Shown here: positions 1 through 7,256 of the stretch, in pieces
How the letters are laid out: each line of letters begins with the position of its first letter
Numbering within the stretch: the first letter of the stretch is position 1
Assembly: GCF_003429665.1 (NCBI RefSeq)
Contig: NZ_QUWK01000013.1
Span: 1 to 64,000 of the forward strand
Direction: 5' to 3'
Source of the DNA: Sphaerochaeta halotolerans
Lineage (GTDB): Bacteria; Spirochaetota; Spirochaetia; Sphaerochaetales; Sphaerochaetaceae
Length of the DNA: 64,000 nt
Made by a program: the position numbers and the translations under genes
The notes under the pieces: generated by a model
Database searches by the model: none
Seen by the model: the letters and a program-made list of their open reading frames with translations, nothing else
What the model was told of the DNA's origin: nothing

Positions 1-152
1 TACATCAAGATTTGGAGGACTTTTCTGACCTGTTGGAAGGGTGATTGGGTGCTTAAAATCGATAGCAAAAACATGGGTGGAAAACAAAGATTGCTCAAGA
101 AGAAAAACCTATACCTGAGCAGTTACAAAAAATCTATACAATCACCAGCTAT

Positions 153-533
153 ATGCATACCCATTTTGATGATAAGCTCCCACTCTCTGAGGTTGCTGAG
201 AAATTTGCCATAAGCCCTTACTATCTCTCGAGGCAGTTCAAGCTGGTCACCGGAACAGGATATGTTACGTATTTACAGATGATTCGGATCAGGCACGCCC
301 AGAATGAACTGCTTTACAGCAAGAAACCCATTCAACAAATCTGTGAAGAAAGTGGCTTCCCCTCCTTCAGCCAGTTTAATCGTGTTTTCCAGCAATACTG
401 TGCGATGAGTCCCTCTGCTTTCAGAAAGGATACTGATCATCAATCCCAGCTCTTGTTAAGACGTTCAGATCCTGAACACAACACCAAAGCAACACTACCA
501 AGAATTCTGCAAACGCCCGAAGAACAAGGCTAA
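153..533 (+). CDS. AraC-family regulator, C-terminal DNA-binding remnant
   Basis: This is the two-helix-turn-helix AraC domain only: about 100 residues with the pattern LPLSEVAEKFAISPYYLSRQ, then a second helix pair (IQQICEESGFPSFSQFNRVF) and the closing MSPSAFRK. A complete AraC regulator would have 150-200 more residues as a sensor domain. The same frame upstream is open only back to about base 66 and carries stops at 42-44, 54-56 and 63-65, so the sensor half is lost or frame-broken. It overlaps by 3 bases the end of a decayed oxidoreductase on the other strand. Probably a non-functional leftover, although a stand-alone DNA-binding domain cannot be excluded. Confidence 0.6.
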   Translation: MHTHFDDKLPLSEVAEKFAISPYYLSRQFKLVTGTGYVTYLQMIRIRHAQNELLYSKKPIQQICEESGFPSFSQFNRVFQQYCAMSPSAFRKDTDHQSQLLLRRSDPEHNTKATLPRILQTPEEQG

Positions 534-874
534 AGCTGCATATCCTTGGTACCAAAATCATAGAGTGGAAGAGAAACAGGAGCTTTGTCCAGATGGCTCT
601 TATAGATGGCAAGTACCAATTCAAGTGCATCTCTTCCCGCTTGAGCTGGAACATAGGGCATCTGATGTAATTCTATTGATTGCTTGCAATTCTCCGAATA
701 CCTGAAAATAACTGAGAACATACACAAAGAGGAAAAGTTCTTACGATAGTCGGAATATTACTCAAAACTGTTTAAAAGGGTATCAATCGCTTCTGCATCT
801 ATATCACACAGCGCAAACACCTCCATCTAACAAGCAAGCGTAGATGAAAGATGATCGGGAGCACCTACACCCAA
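530..874 (-). pseudogene. Gfo/Idh/MocA oxidoreductase, decayed, internal deletion
   Basis: Reading one minus-strand frame gives a start-like piece (LGVGAPDHLSSTLAC), a stop at 829-827, then MEVFALCDIDAEAIDTLL, a second stop at 760-758, YSDYRKN, and finally MPYVPAQAGRDALELVLAIY through PLYDFGTKDM to a normal stop. The first part resembles the NAD-binding N-terminus of Gfo/Idh/MocA sugar dehydrogenases and the last part resembles their C-terminal helix and strand. About 250 residues in between are missing and the start codon is not recognisable. The gene next to it is a relative that has decayed in the same way. Family assignment rests on motif recognition only. Confidence 0.6.
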
Positions 875-893
875 TCAATGATTATTATATACC

Positions 894-1487
894 CTAGCGA
901 ATCCTCACTGCTTTTTCTTCCGCCTCAATTGCCAATTCAATCGCCCTAAAGGTATGTTCCTGTTTCATTGCCGTTTCACTGCGGTCGAGGCAATCCCTGA
1001 TCAAGCGACCAAAATCAGAAAATCCCACTTTTCCCCTTACACGAAAATGCTTCTCTCCCTCTCCATCAACCAAAATCACATGGTCTCCCTCTTTGGAGGT
1101 TGCGACATAAATATACTTCCGTAGTTCTAAGTATCCTTCGGTGCCCACGATGAACATACGTCCATCTCCCCAGGTACCAAGTCCATCAGGGGTATACCAA
1201 TCGAGAGAGAAGTAGCAGGGGACTCCATTGCTTGCTGTAAAACAAGCATCCCCAAAGTCTTCCAGACCTAGATACTCCCGGTGGTAGAGATTCCCTACCC
1301 TACTGGAAACCAATGTAGCATCCTCTGCTCCACTGAGATTGCTTCGCTGTGCAAGCCTTTCAGCCTTCGACGGATAGAAATCACAAAGAGCCCTTACCTT
1401 GCAGAGGTCCCCTGAGGCAAGATACCCTTTCACGTGAGCTCATGCAATATACCCAGAACCAATAATTGCAACGCCAAGTTTTTTCAT
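894..1487 (-). pseudogene. Gfo/Idh/MocA oxidoreductase, nonsense and internal deletion
   Basis: The frame opens with MKKLGVAIIGSGYIA (a Rossmann GxGxxA dinucleotide site), hits a TGA at 1442-1440 as codon 16, then continues AHVKGYLASGD and RALCDFYPSKAERLA. After about 45 residues it jumps to sequence typical of the C-terminal half of Gfo/Idh enzymes, including WGDGRMFIVGTEGYLELR and a final helix. Total length is about 197 codons, against the usual 330-400, so the catalytic middle is deleted. The stop could have arisen from a TGG or CGA codon. It lies head to tail with another decayed family member, which suggests loss of an inositol/sugar oxidation locus. Confidence 0.7.
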
Positions 1488-1541
1488 AGCTTCTCCCTTT
1501 TCTTTCTTTAGGATACATGCTTACACCACCGGCATAATACA

Positions 1542-1563
1542 TGATGGTTCGAAGAAACCATCA
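1542..1563 (-). terminator. Hairpin downstream of the etf-tetR operon
   Basis: A perfect 8-bp stem (TGATGGTT/AACCATCA) with a 6-base loop lies 50 bp after the tetR stop codon on the minus strand. No T-run follows it, so it may be a weak or factor-assisted end point, or only an mRNA 3' stabiliser. Confidence 0.4.
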
Positions 1564-1613
1564 AGTTGCAAATAAGACCTTTTCTGGGCTACTCTTACTG
1601 CTGGGAAATCTTC

Positions 1614-2225
1614 TCATCTCCTGACTGAAAGGGCTGGAATCAACAAGTTCCTGCAATAAGCCAAACCCTCTTCGACCAAGTCGAATCCTGCAGAGCTGAT
1701 ATTCCAATCCAGGAAAAGCCCCCTGATGGCTCTATTGAAAAGCACCGCCAGATAGGAGCTCTCCATGTCCTTTCTGATTTCACCTGTTTGCTGTCCTTTC
1801 TCAATGATTGTCTTGATGAACGTATGCCAGAACCGGGACTGGTCGGTAATGACCTTGGTGGAACCCTCGTTGCTCACCTGGTTGGCATAGAGCACTTTCA
1901 GCATCTCAACACCAATGACATCCCGTACATAGGTAAGTTGCAACTCAGTAAACTTGAGAAGCTTGTGAGCGGCATCCTCCTCTCTGGACACCTCATCCTC
2001 TATGCTTCGGTAGTAGGCATCAATGGCCCAGAACGCATCCACTATGATGTCGCTCTTCGTGGAGAAGTAGGTATAAAAACTCCCCTTTGCAGTCCCTGCA
2101 TAGTCAGTTATCTGCTGGATGGAAACTTGGTTGAACCCCTTTTGTCTGAAAAGCGTCAGCGCACTTTCAAAGATCAGACGCTTGGTCGCCTCAGCTTTGC
2201 TTGTTCCCTTCGATTTCTTGGCCAT
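1614..2225 (-). CDS. TetR/AcrR-family transcriptional regulator
   Basis: A 203-residue protein of normal TetR length. Residues about 13-60 form the TetR helix-turn-helix (ATKRLIFESALTLFRQKGF ... SIQQITDYAGTAKGSFYTYF), and the rest is an all-helical ligand-binding domain. It is the last gene of the minus-strand run etfB-etfA-glcD-like-tetR, 9 bp after the oxidase, and has an AAGGAAG ribosome site 4 bases before ATG. The context suggests that it controls its own operon, perhaps in response to a 2-hydroxyacid, acyl-CoA or related ligand. A candidate operator is the palindrome at 5509-5522. The ligand is unknown. Confidence 0.85.
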   Translation of the reverse strand: MAKKSKGTSKAEATKRLIFESALTLFRQKGFNQVSIQQITDYAGTAKGSFYTYFSTKSDIIVDAFWAIDAYYRSIEDEVSREEDAAHKLLKFTELQLTYVRDVIGVEMLKVLYANQVSNEGSTKVITDQSRFWHTFIKTIIEKGQQTGEIRKDMESSYLAVLFNRAIRGLFLDWNISSAGFDLVEEGLAYCRNLLIPALSVRR

Positions 2226-2234
2226 TGAACTTCC

Positions 2235-3653
2235 TTATAAGAGAATCTTTCCTGGATTCATGATGTTCTTGGGGTCAAGCGCCTGCTTGACTGCACACAG
2301 TAGTTGATACTCAGGTCTAGGAGTTACATCCTTGAAAAACGACCTTCGTTTCAGCCCAATACCATGCTCCCCGCTGATCTTCCCCCCAAGCTCCCCTACG
2401 ATAAATGCATAGAACTCGGAAAGCAACCGTGGTTCCATCTCCAACCACTCCTCCATGGAACTTTCGGGATTCTTCACCAGCGTCGCATGGAGATTACCAT
2501 CACCAGCGTGTCCATAACAAGGAATTCTCATGTTGTACTTCCCGGAGAGCTGTTCAAGACAGGGAAGGACCAAAGGAATGGAACCAATGGGGACAACCAC
2601 ATCTTCCAGACTCTGGATGGGGCTGTAGACCTTGATTGCCTCGGCAATATTCCGCCTGATCGACCAGATCCTCTCCCTGGTCGTGGCATCCTCAGCAATG
2701 TAGACCTCCATCGCTTTATGCCCAGAGCAGAGATCCCCAACCTGGATCAGATCATGCTCCACCTGCTGCTCATCAGTGCCATCAATCTCAATAAGCAGCA
2801 TAGCCCCTACTCCCTCCAGTGGCAAACTTTCATTCAGATACGAACAGGACATCTCTAGGGAACTTTTGTCCATGAACTCGATACTGGTGGGTATGATCCC
2901 TTGCTTCATGATCAGGGGAACGACAGAGATGGCATCCTGGGCAGTCCTAAAAGGAACCAACAGATTCGAGGCATACTTTGGGACACCAAGGAGCCTAATG
3001 GTCGCCTTTGTGATGATGCCAAGGGTTCCCTCCGAACCGATGTACAGCTGCTTGAGGTCATACCCGCTGACATCCTTGGTCACCTTCCCCCCTAGTTGGA
3101 CTACCTCTCCCTGGGGAGTGACGACCTCCATACCGAGGACATAGCGTCCAGTCACCCCATATTTCACTGCCTTTCCACCACCTGCGTTCTCAGCAATATT
3201 TCCCCCAAGAAAGCATGTCTCCAGACTCATCGGATAACCAGCAAAGAAGAGCCCTGTCCTCTTGAGCTGTTCATTCAGCTCATTGGTTACAATGCCTGCT
3301 TCAGCGGTCACGGTAAGATTTGCTTCATCAATCTCCAGCACCTTGTTCATCTTCTCAACCGAAAGCACAATTCCCCCATGGATAGGAATTGCACCCCCGG
3401 AAAGGCCAGAGCCTGCACCCCGTGGGGTTACCGGAATGGTGTACCGGTCAGCCACCTTCATGACCTCGCTGATCTGTTCTGTGGAGATAGGGGTAAGCAC
3501 TACCTCCGGCATATGGCTGAATTGTTCCTTGCTGGTTTCGTCATGGCTATAGTTTTCTATTCGTTCCGTGTCGGTAAACAGGTTGTGCTCCCCTACGATC
3601 GCCTTCAGCTCTTCAAGAATGGATGGGGTAATTGCTGTATAGCTGGTATTCAT
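2235..3653 (-). CDS. FAD-linked oxidase, GlcD/lactate dehydrogenase type
   Basis: A 472-residue flavoprotein of the FAD_binding_4/FAD-oxidase_C family, which includes D-lactate dehydrogenases and glycolate oxidase subunit D. The FAD-binding PCMH domain is visible (VTPRGAGSGLSGGAIP near residue 80, then GGNIAENAGGGKAVKYGVT). The C-terminal domain has the GHAGDGNLHATL and GEHGIGLKRR motifs used for substrate and flavin contact. Its start overlaps the etfA stop by 4 bases (ATGA), indicating translational coupling. The Etf partners just upstream match the arrangement of the Acetobacterium lactate dehydrogenase/Etf complex, so oxidation of lactate or a similar 2-hydroxyacid with electron transfer to Etf is the best guess. 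The substrate is not proven by sequence. Confidence 0.88.
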   Translation of the reverse strand: MNTSYTAITPSILEELKAIVGEHNLFTDTERIENYSHDETSKEQFSHMPEVVLTPISTEQISEVMKVADRYTIPVTPRGAGSGLSGGAIPIHGGIVLSVEKMNKVLEIDEANLTVTAEAGIVTNELNEQLKRTGLFFAGYPMSLETCFLGGNIAENAGGGKAVKYGVTGRYVLGMEVVTPQGEVVQLGGKVTKDVSGYDLKQLYIGSEGTLGIITKATIRLLGVPKYASNLLVPFRTAQDAISVVPLIMKQGIIPTSIEFMDKSSLEMSCSYLNESLPLEGVGAMLLIEIDGTDEQQVEHDLIQVGDLCSGHKAMEVYIAEDATTRERIWSIRRNIAEAIKVYSPIQSLEDVVVPIGSIPLVLPCLEQLSGKYNMRIPCYGHAGDGNLHATLVKNPESSMEEWLEMEPRLLSEFYAFIVGELGGKISGEHGIGLKRRSFFKDVTPRPEYQLLCAVKQALDPKNIMNPGKILL

Positions 3654-4645
3654 GCCTTCCTCCTCTGCTCAAGGCGTTTCTCTATCTCCGGAAGTACCTG
3701 AAATAGATCCCCTATGATGGCGAAATCGGCAAGCCCAAGGATATTGGCTTGCTCATCATTATTAATCGCTACAATACACTTGGCTGTCTTGATGCCTGCC
3801 AGATGCTGGATGGCCCCAGAGATACCGGCAGCAAGATAGAGACGGGGAGAGATGGTTTTTCCTGAAAGACCAACCTGATGGGGGTAGGAAACCCAACCCC
3901 GGTCCACTGCATCCCGGCTCGCACCTACCTCTGCACCAAACGCTTTGGCCAGACGCTCAATCAGGACAAAGTTATCTCGTTTCTTCAAACCCTTTCCTCC
4001 GGCAATGACAATATCTGCTTCTTCGATAGACCCACTCTGGCCTTCCAACCCCCGCAGTCCCAATACCTCAACAGAGGATTTTTCACTCCTTGGAGCAACC
4101 GGGACCTCCTCTACCACGAAAGGACGGTCGTGTTGGGCTGCAAGCGGCTTGGTCGATCGTGGCCTGACTGTCGCCATCTGCGGCCGATGCCCTGGAGTCT
4201 TGATGGTTGCCATGATGTTTCCACCGATTGCAGGGCGGGTCTGCAGGAGGTTCTCCGTCCCTTCTTCAATAGCCAGTTCGGTACAGTCCGCAGTCAGCCC
4301 AGCATGGGCCTTGACCGCCACATAGGGCATCAAGGTTCTTCCAGAGGTGGTGGCTGCTGCAATGATGATCTGAGGCTTCTTCTCAGAAATAAGTTTGAGG
4401 AGCAACGCTGCATATCGTCCACAAACAAACGAGGAGAGCGAGGGATCATCGGCAAGGTAGAGTATATCCGCCCCCTGATAGGCAAGCTGCTTTACATCGT
4501 CTGTATTGATATTGCTGCCGATAACTACGGTCCCCAGTCTCACCTTGAGGGTGTCAGCAAGCGACCGCCCTCGTGCTAATAGCTCGTAAGAGACATCCTT
4601 TACCCTACCTTGATGACATTCACTGATTGTCCAAACCTCATGCAT
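3650..4645 (-). CDS. etfA: Electron transfer flavoprotein, alpha subunit
   Basis: A 331-residue EtfA/FixB protein. The C-terminal FAD domain is clear: GGKGLKKRDNFVLIERLA, GASRDAVDRGWV, QVGLSGKTISPRLYLAAGIS, and INNDEQANI before the end. The N-terminal half has the nucleotide-fold pattern shared with EtfB. It pairs with EtfB to pass electrons from the neighbouring flavin dehydrogenase. There is no N-terminal ferredoxin domain such as the one on some lactate-type EtfA proteins. An AGGAGG site lies 5 bases before ATG, inside the end of etfB (8-base overlap). Whether the pair is electron-bifurcating cannot be decided from what is visible. Confidence 0.93.
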   Translation of the reverse strand: MHEVWTISECHQGRVKDVSYELLARGRSLADTLKVRLGTVVIGSNINTDDVKQLAYQGADILYLADDPSLSSFVCGRYAALLLKLISEKKPQIIIAAATTSGRTLMPYVAVKAHAGLTADCTELAIEEGTENLLQTRPAIGGNIMATIKTPGHRPQMATVRPRSTKPLAAQHDRPFVVEEVPVAPRSEKSSVEVLGLRGLEGQSGSIEEADIVIAGGKGLKKRDNFVLIERLAKAFGAEVGASRDAVDRGWVSYPHQVGLSGKTISPRLYLAAGISGAIQHLAGIKTAKCIVAINNDEQANILGLADFAIIGDLFQVLPEIEKRLEQRRKA

Positions 4646-5450
4646 TGAGTCCTCCTAGCAGATCGCGTTCCTCAAGAAAGGTAAAGAGTTGGTCTACAGC
4701 TTCGATGAGTGAGTCATCATCCTCCACTTTCACCATTCTGCATTGCCTACTGACTTTGGGGGTCGCAATTTTCACCACTCGGGTTGGAGAACCCCTCAGC
4801 CCCATGAAAGCTTGATCTGCATCCAGGTCGGAGGCACTCCAAGTGACAATATTTGTGGCCATTGCACGTTTCTTCCCCCTGAGCGTGGGAAGACGAGGCT
4901 CTGCAATCTCCTTGACCACGGTAAGAAGGGCTGGGAGTGGAGACTGGACTCGCTGGTACCCCTCCTCGATCAAGCGTTCGACTATCAAGGAGTCACTGGT
5001 AAGATTTTCAATTGATGCAACATAGGTGAGAACCGGGAGGTCGAGCCATGATGCCACGGCCGGTCCAACCTGGGCGGTATCACCGTCGGTTGCCCGCTCC
5101 CCGGTAATGACCAAATCGGGAATACCAATCTTCTCTATGGCTTTTGCCAGCACATAGGAGGTTGCCCAAGTATCGGAGCCTGCGAAGGCCCGGTCATTGA
5201 GATGATAGACATCATCACACCCCATGGCGATTGCCTCCTTGAGTACTTTGACAGCACTCGCTGGTCCCATGGTGATGACCGTCACTCGTCCACCGTTGCG
5301 GTCTTTAATCTGCAACGCCGTTTCCAAGGCATACACATCCAAGGGATTCAGAATGGAGGTGGAACCGCTACGGATCATGGTGCCGGTCTCCTTATCCATC
5401 TGTACATCACTGGTCTGTGGAACCTGCTTGATAAGAACTATACTATGCAT
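4638..5450 (-). CDS. etfB: Electron transfer flavoprotein, beta subunit
   Basis: First gene of the operon, 270 residues. It starts MHSIVLIKQVPQTSDV, typical of EtfB/FixA, with the family signature region GERATDGDTAQVGPAVASWL and the later LRGKKRAMA. A longer start 5 codons upstream is possible, but GAGGGG lies 7 bases before the chosen ATG, so this start is preferred. EtfB forms the heterodimer with EtfA and contacts the dehydrogenase. The well-formed promoter is at 5473-5501. Confidence 0.93.
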   Translation of the reverse strand: MHSIVLIKQVPQTSDVQMDKETGTMIRSGSTSILNPLDVYALETALQIKDRNGGRVTVITMGPASAVKVLKEAIAMGCDDVYHLNDRAFAGSDTWATSYVLAKAIEKIGIPDLVITGERATDGDTAQVGPAVASWLDLPVLTYVASIENLTSDSLIVERLIEEGYQRVQSPLPALLTVVKEIAEPRLPTLRGKKRAMATNIVTWSASDLDADQAFMGLRGSPTRVVKIATPKVSRQCRMVKVEDDDSLIEAVDQLFTFLEERDLLGGLNA

Positions 5451-5472
5451 GAAAATTCCCCTCATTTTCTCT

Positions 5473-5501
5473 ATCCTAAAGGGGGTTCTTTGCTAAGTCA
5501 A
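5473..5501 (-). promoter_or_regulatory. Promoter of etfB-etfA-glcD-tetR
   Basis: On the minus strand, TTGACT (5501-5496) is followed after 17 bp by TAGGAT (5478-5473). Transcription would start around 5466, leaving a leader of about 15 bases that carries the GAGGGG ribosome site. Confidence 0.55.
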
Positions 5502-5508
5502 CATTTTT

Positions 5509-5522
5509 TTGACCGCGGTCAA
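5509..5522. promoter_or_regulatory. 14-bp palindrome, likely TetR operator
   Basis: TTGACCGCGGTCAA is a perfect palindrome sitting 7 bp upstream of the -35 box of the etf operon. TetR regulators usually bind such short perfect dyads next to their own promoters, and the operon's last gene encodes a TetR protein. The assignment is by position only. Confidence 0.5.
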
Positions 5523-5557
5523 TTTTTAATATGCTTCTCCTTCCATTATTAAAGTAG

Positions 5558-5899
5558 AGGCAGATTCATGACCACCAGTTCTTCTCCACTCCATCGGACT
5601 TTCGCGTAGTGTTAAGAAACATAAATTATTCATTCAGCAGAGTTACCGCGCAAGTTACCGCGCAAGTTACCGCGCAAGACACCGCGCAAGACACCGCGCA
5701 AGATACCCGATTACACCTGGTGTTGGATTTTTGCTCTGTTCCAAGAACAAGGGAAGAAATACAAGAATATATTGGCATAGAACATAGGGAACATTTTAGA
5801 AAAACGTTCCTCACGCCATTACTCGCATCTGGAAAACTCCAGATGACCATACCAGACAAGCCTACCAGCAAATATCAGAAGTACTTTGCCGTACGATGA
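5558..5899 (+). pseudogene. C-terminal remnant of an AlbA/Fic-type regulator
   Basis: Only the tail of a larger protein is left. The frame reads FSTPSDFRVVL, then five TAQV/TAQD tetrapeptides, then a winged-helix-like end (REEIQEYIGIEHREHFRKTF ... MTIPDKPTSKYQKY). This combination of a repeated linker and closing helix-turn-helix is familiar from the C-termini of putative DNA-binding AlbA_2/Schlafen-like or Fic-related proteins. A stop at 5555-5557 closes the frame upstream, and the N-terminal catalytic domain is absent. The longest start codon available is GTG at 5609 without a ribosome site. It is probably dead, and the exact parent family is uncertain. Confidence 0.5.
5642..5701 (+). repeat. 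Five 12-bp tandem repeats in coding sequence
   Basis: Five direct units of (G)TTACCGCGCAA or GACACCGCGCAA lie head to tail, three of the first type and two of the second. They encode the TAQV/TAQD linker of the remnant protein. Because each unit is 12 bp, changes in copy number keep the frame. Confidence 0.85.
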
Positions 5900-5917
5900 T
5901 TTTCAGCTGGAGAATCA

Positions 5918-7189
5918 CTACATTCCTGAGAGCATATCCAAGGCTAGGTCAAACAGTCCCAATTCGTAGTAGAGATCTAGCACGGTATAGCGGTTTCGGA
6001 TCATCTGAGCACCAGTAACTGCATGGCGGAGCCCTTCCAGATTACTTGCAATATCAGCAGGAGAAACCGGACAGCCAACCTCCTTCATTGCTTCTTTCAG
6101 TTCCTGGTACGGGGGTAGTTGCTCATCCATTCTCTCAATTAGGGCAGGGAGCAAGGAGACAAGCTTCTCTCTTCGGGTAAGCAAGGCGTCCCCATCAAGG
6201 AATTTCTCTTTTGCGATGGCCAAGGTCTGTTTCCTTACGCTTTCATCGGGGAAGAATGCTGCAATCGATTGCTCGCGTTCCTCCCAACTCTCTGCACCGG
6301 TGAGCGGGATACCAGCAAGATCCAACTGCTTGAGCTGTTCATAGAGGTAGGTAATGGTCAGGGTACCGATGGAGACCTTAAAGCCATGGCTTACCGGAAG
6401 CCCATCCTTACTCAAGTGTTCCATCTCCCAGATATGGCTGATCAAGTGCTCAGCACCACTGGCAGGGCGTGAGTCATGCATCACTTGCATCGCAAACCCA
6501 CTTGCTGAAAGCGCATCGAAAAGCAGCCCGATGGAACGCCCCCTTCTTTGTGCTATCCCTGCATGATGGGCATAGACTTTTCTCAGCGGAATCTGGACCA
6601 TGTCCCATACATCTCTGCGGATTGGGTGAACCCCAACCAGATCTGCAAGAATCCAATCCATACCGGCAGTGTACTTTGCCATGCAATCACCAAAACCACT
6701 TGCGATCATGTCCATGGGAGCTTCACGGAGTACTTTGGTATCAGCAAGCACCACCATAGGGGCAGCACAGGGAAGCGTCTGCTTGAAACCACCTACCGAG
6801 ACTGCTGCGCCATAGGAGGTATATCCATCAACAGAAGGAGCTGTGGCGACAACCATATAAGGACGGTCCAATTCAGCACTTGCACGCTTGGTAATATCGT
6901 TGAGTGTTCCAGAGCCAAGGACCACTGCAATACTGTTGTCCCTCTCCAGGCTCAGCCTAACTTGTGCAATTGCATGCTCATCAGCATAAGGCTGCGGCTC
7001 AGAAGGGAAAATGAACTGTCTGACCTGGATATCAGCCTTCTCAAGCGATCTGGAAACAGGGAACCCACCGACTTTCAGTGTTATGCCATCTGCTACCAAC
7101 AACGCCGGGGTATGCCCAAATGCCTCAACAAAGACTGATCCCACCCGTTCAAGAGCCCCTTCCTCAACTACTGAAATTTTCGTATCCAT
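5918..7189 (-). CDS. AraM-like sn-glycerol-1-phosphate dehydrogenase
   Basis: A 423-residue member of the iron/zinc-containing alcohol dehydrogenase superfamily, AraM/EgsA branch. Features seen are the NAD(P) loop VVLGSGTLNDITKR, the TAPSVDGYTSYGAAV segment and the metal-binding stretch ASGAEHLISHIWEMEH with SHGFKVSIG further on. Family members reduce dihydroxyacetone phosphate to sn-glycerol-1-phosphate. In Bacillus this feeds an archaeal-type lipid, and in other bacteria the role is unclear. Start chosen at 7189 because AGGAGG lies 5 bases upstream; a longer frame to 7300 has no such site. It is transcribed divergently from a broken SGNH hydrolase gene. Confidence 0.85.
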   Translation of the reverse strand: MDTKISVVEEGALERVGSVFVEAFGHTPALLVADGITLKVGGFPVSRSLEKADIQVRQFIFPSEPQPYADEHAIAQVRLSLERDNSIAVVLGSGTLNDITKRASAELDRPYMVVATAPSVDGYTSYGAAVSVGGFKQTLPCAAPMVVLADTKVLREAPMDMIASGFGDCMAKYTAGMDWILADLVGVHPIRRDVWDMVQIPLRKVYAHHAGIAQRRGRSIGLLFDALSASGFAMQVMHDSRPASGAEHLISHIWEMEHLSKDGLPVSHGFKVSIGTLTITYLYEQLKQLDLAGIPLTGAESWEEREQSIAAFFPDESVRKQTLAIAKEKFLDGDALLTRREKLVSLLPALIERMDEQLPPYQELKEAMKEVGCPVSPADIASNLEGLRHAVTGAQMIRNRYTVLDLYYELGLFDLALDMLSGM

Positions 7190-7221
7190 GCAATCCTCCT
7201 CGCCCAGCATACCACAGACTC

Positions 7222-7250
7222 TTGTAGCGGGAAAAGCTGTAGGATACACT
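7222..7250 (+). promoter_or_regulatory. Promoter of the SGNH hydrolase gene, no leader
   Basis: TTGTAG (7222-7227), 17 bp, TACACT (7245-7250), then only 6 bases to ATG at 7257, with no ribosome site. The expected transcript would begin at or next to the start codon. Confidence 0.45.
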
Positions 7251-7256
7251 ACCCGC

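Noticed and set aside
5642-5701. Possible CRISPR-like repeats
   Set aside because: The 12-bp units are directly adjacent with no spacers and encode a peptide linker; no cas genes are present.
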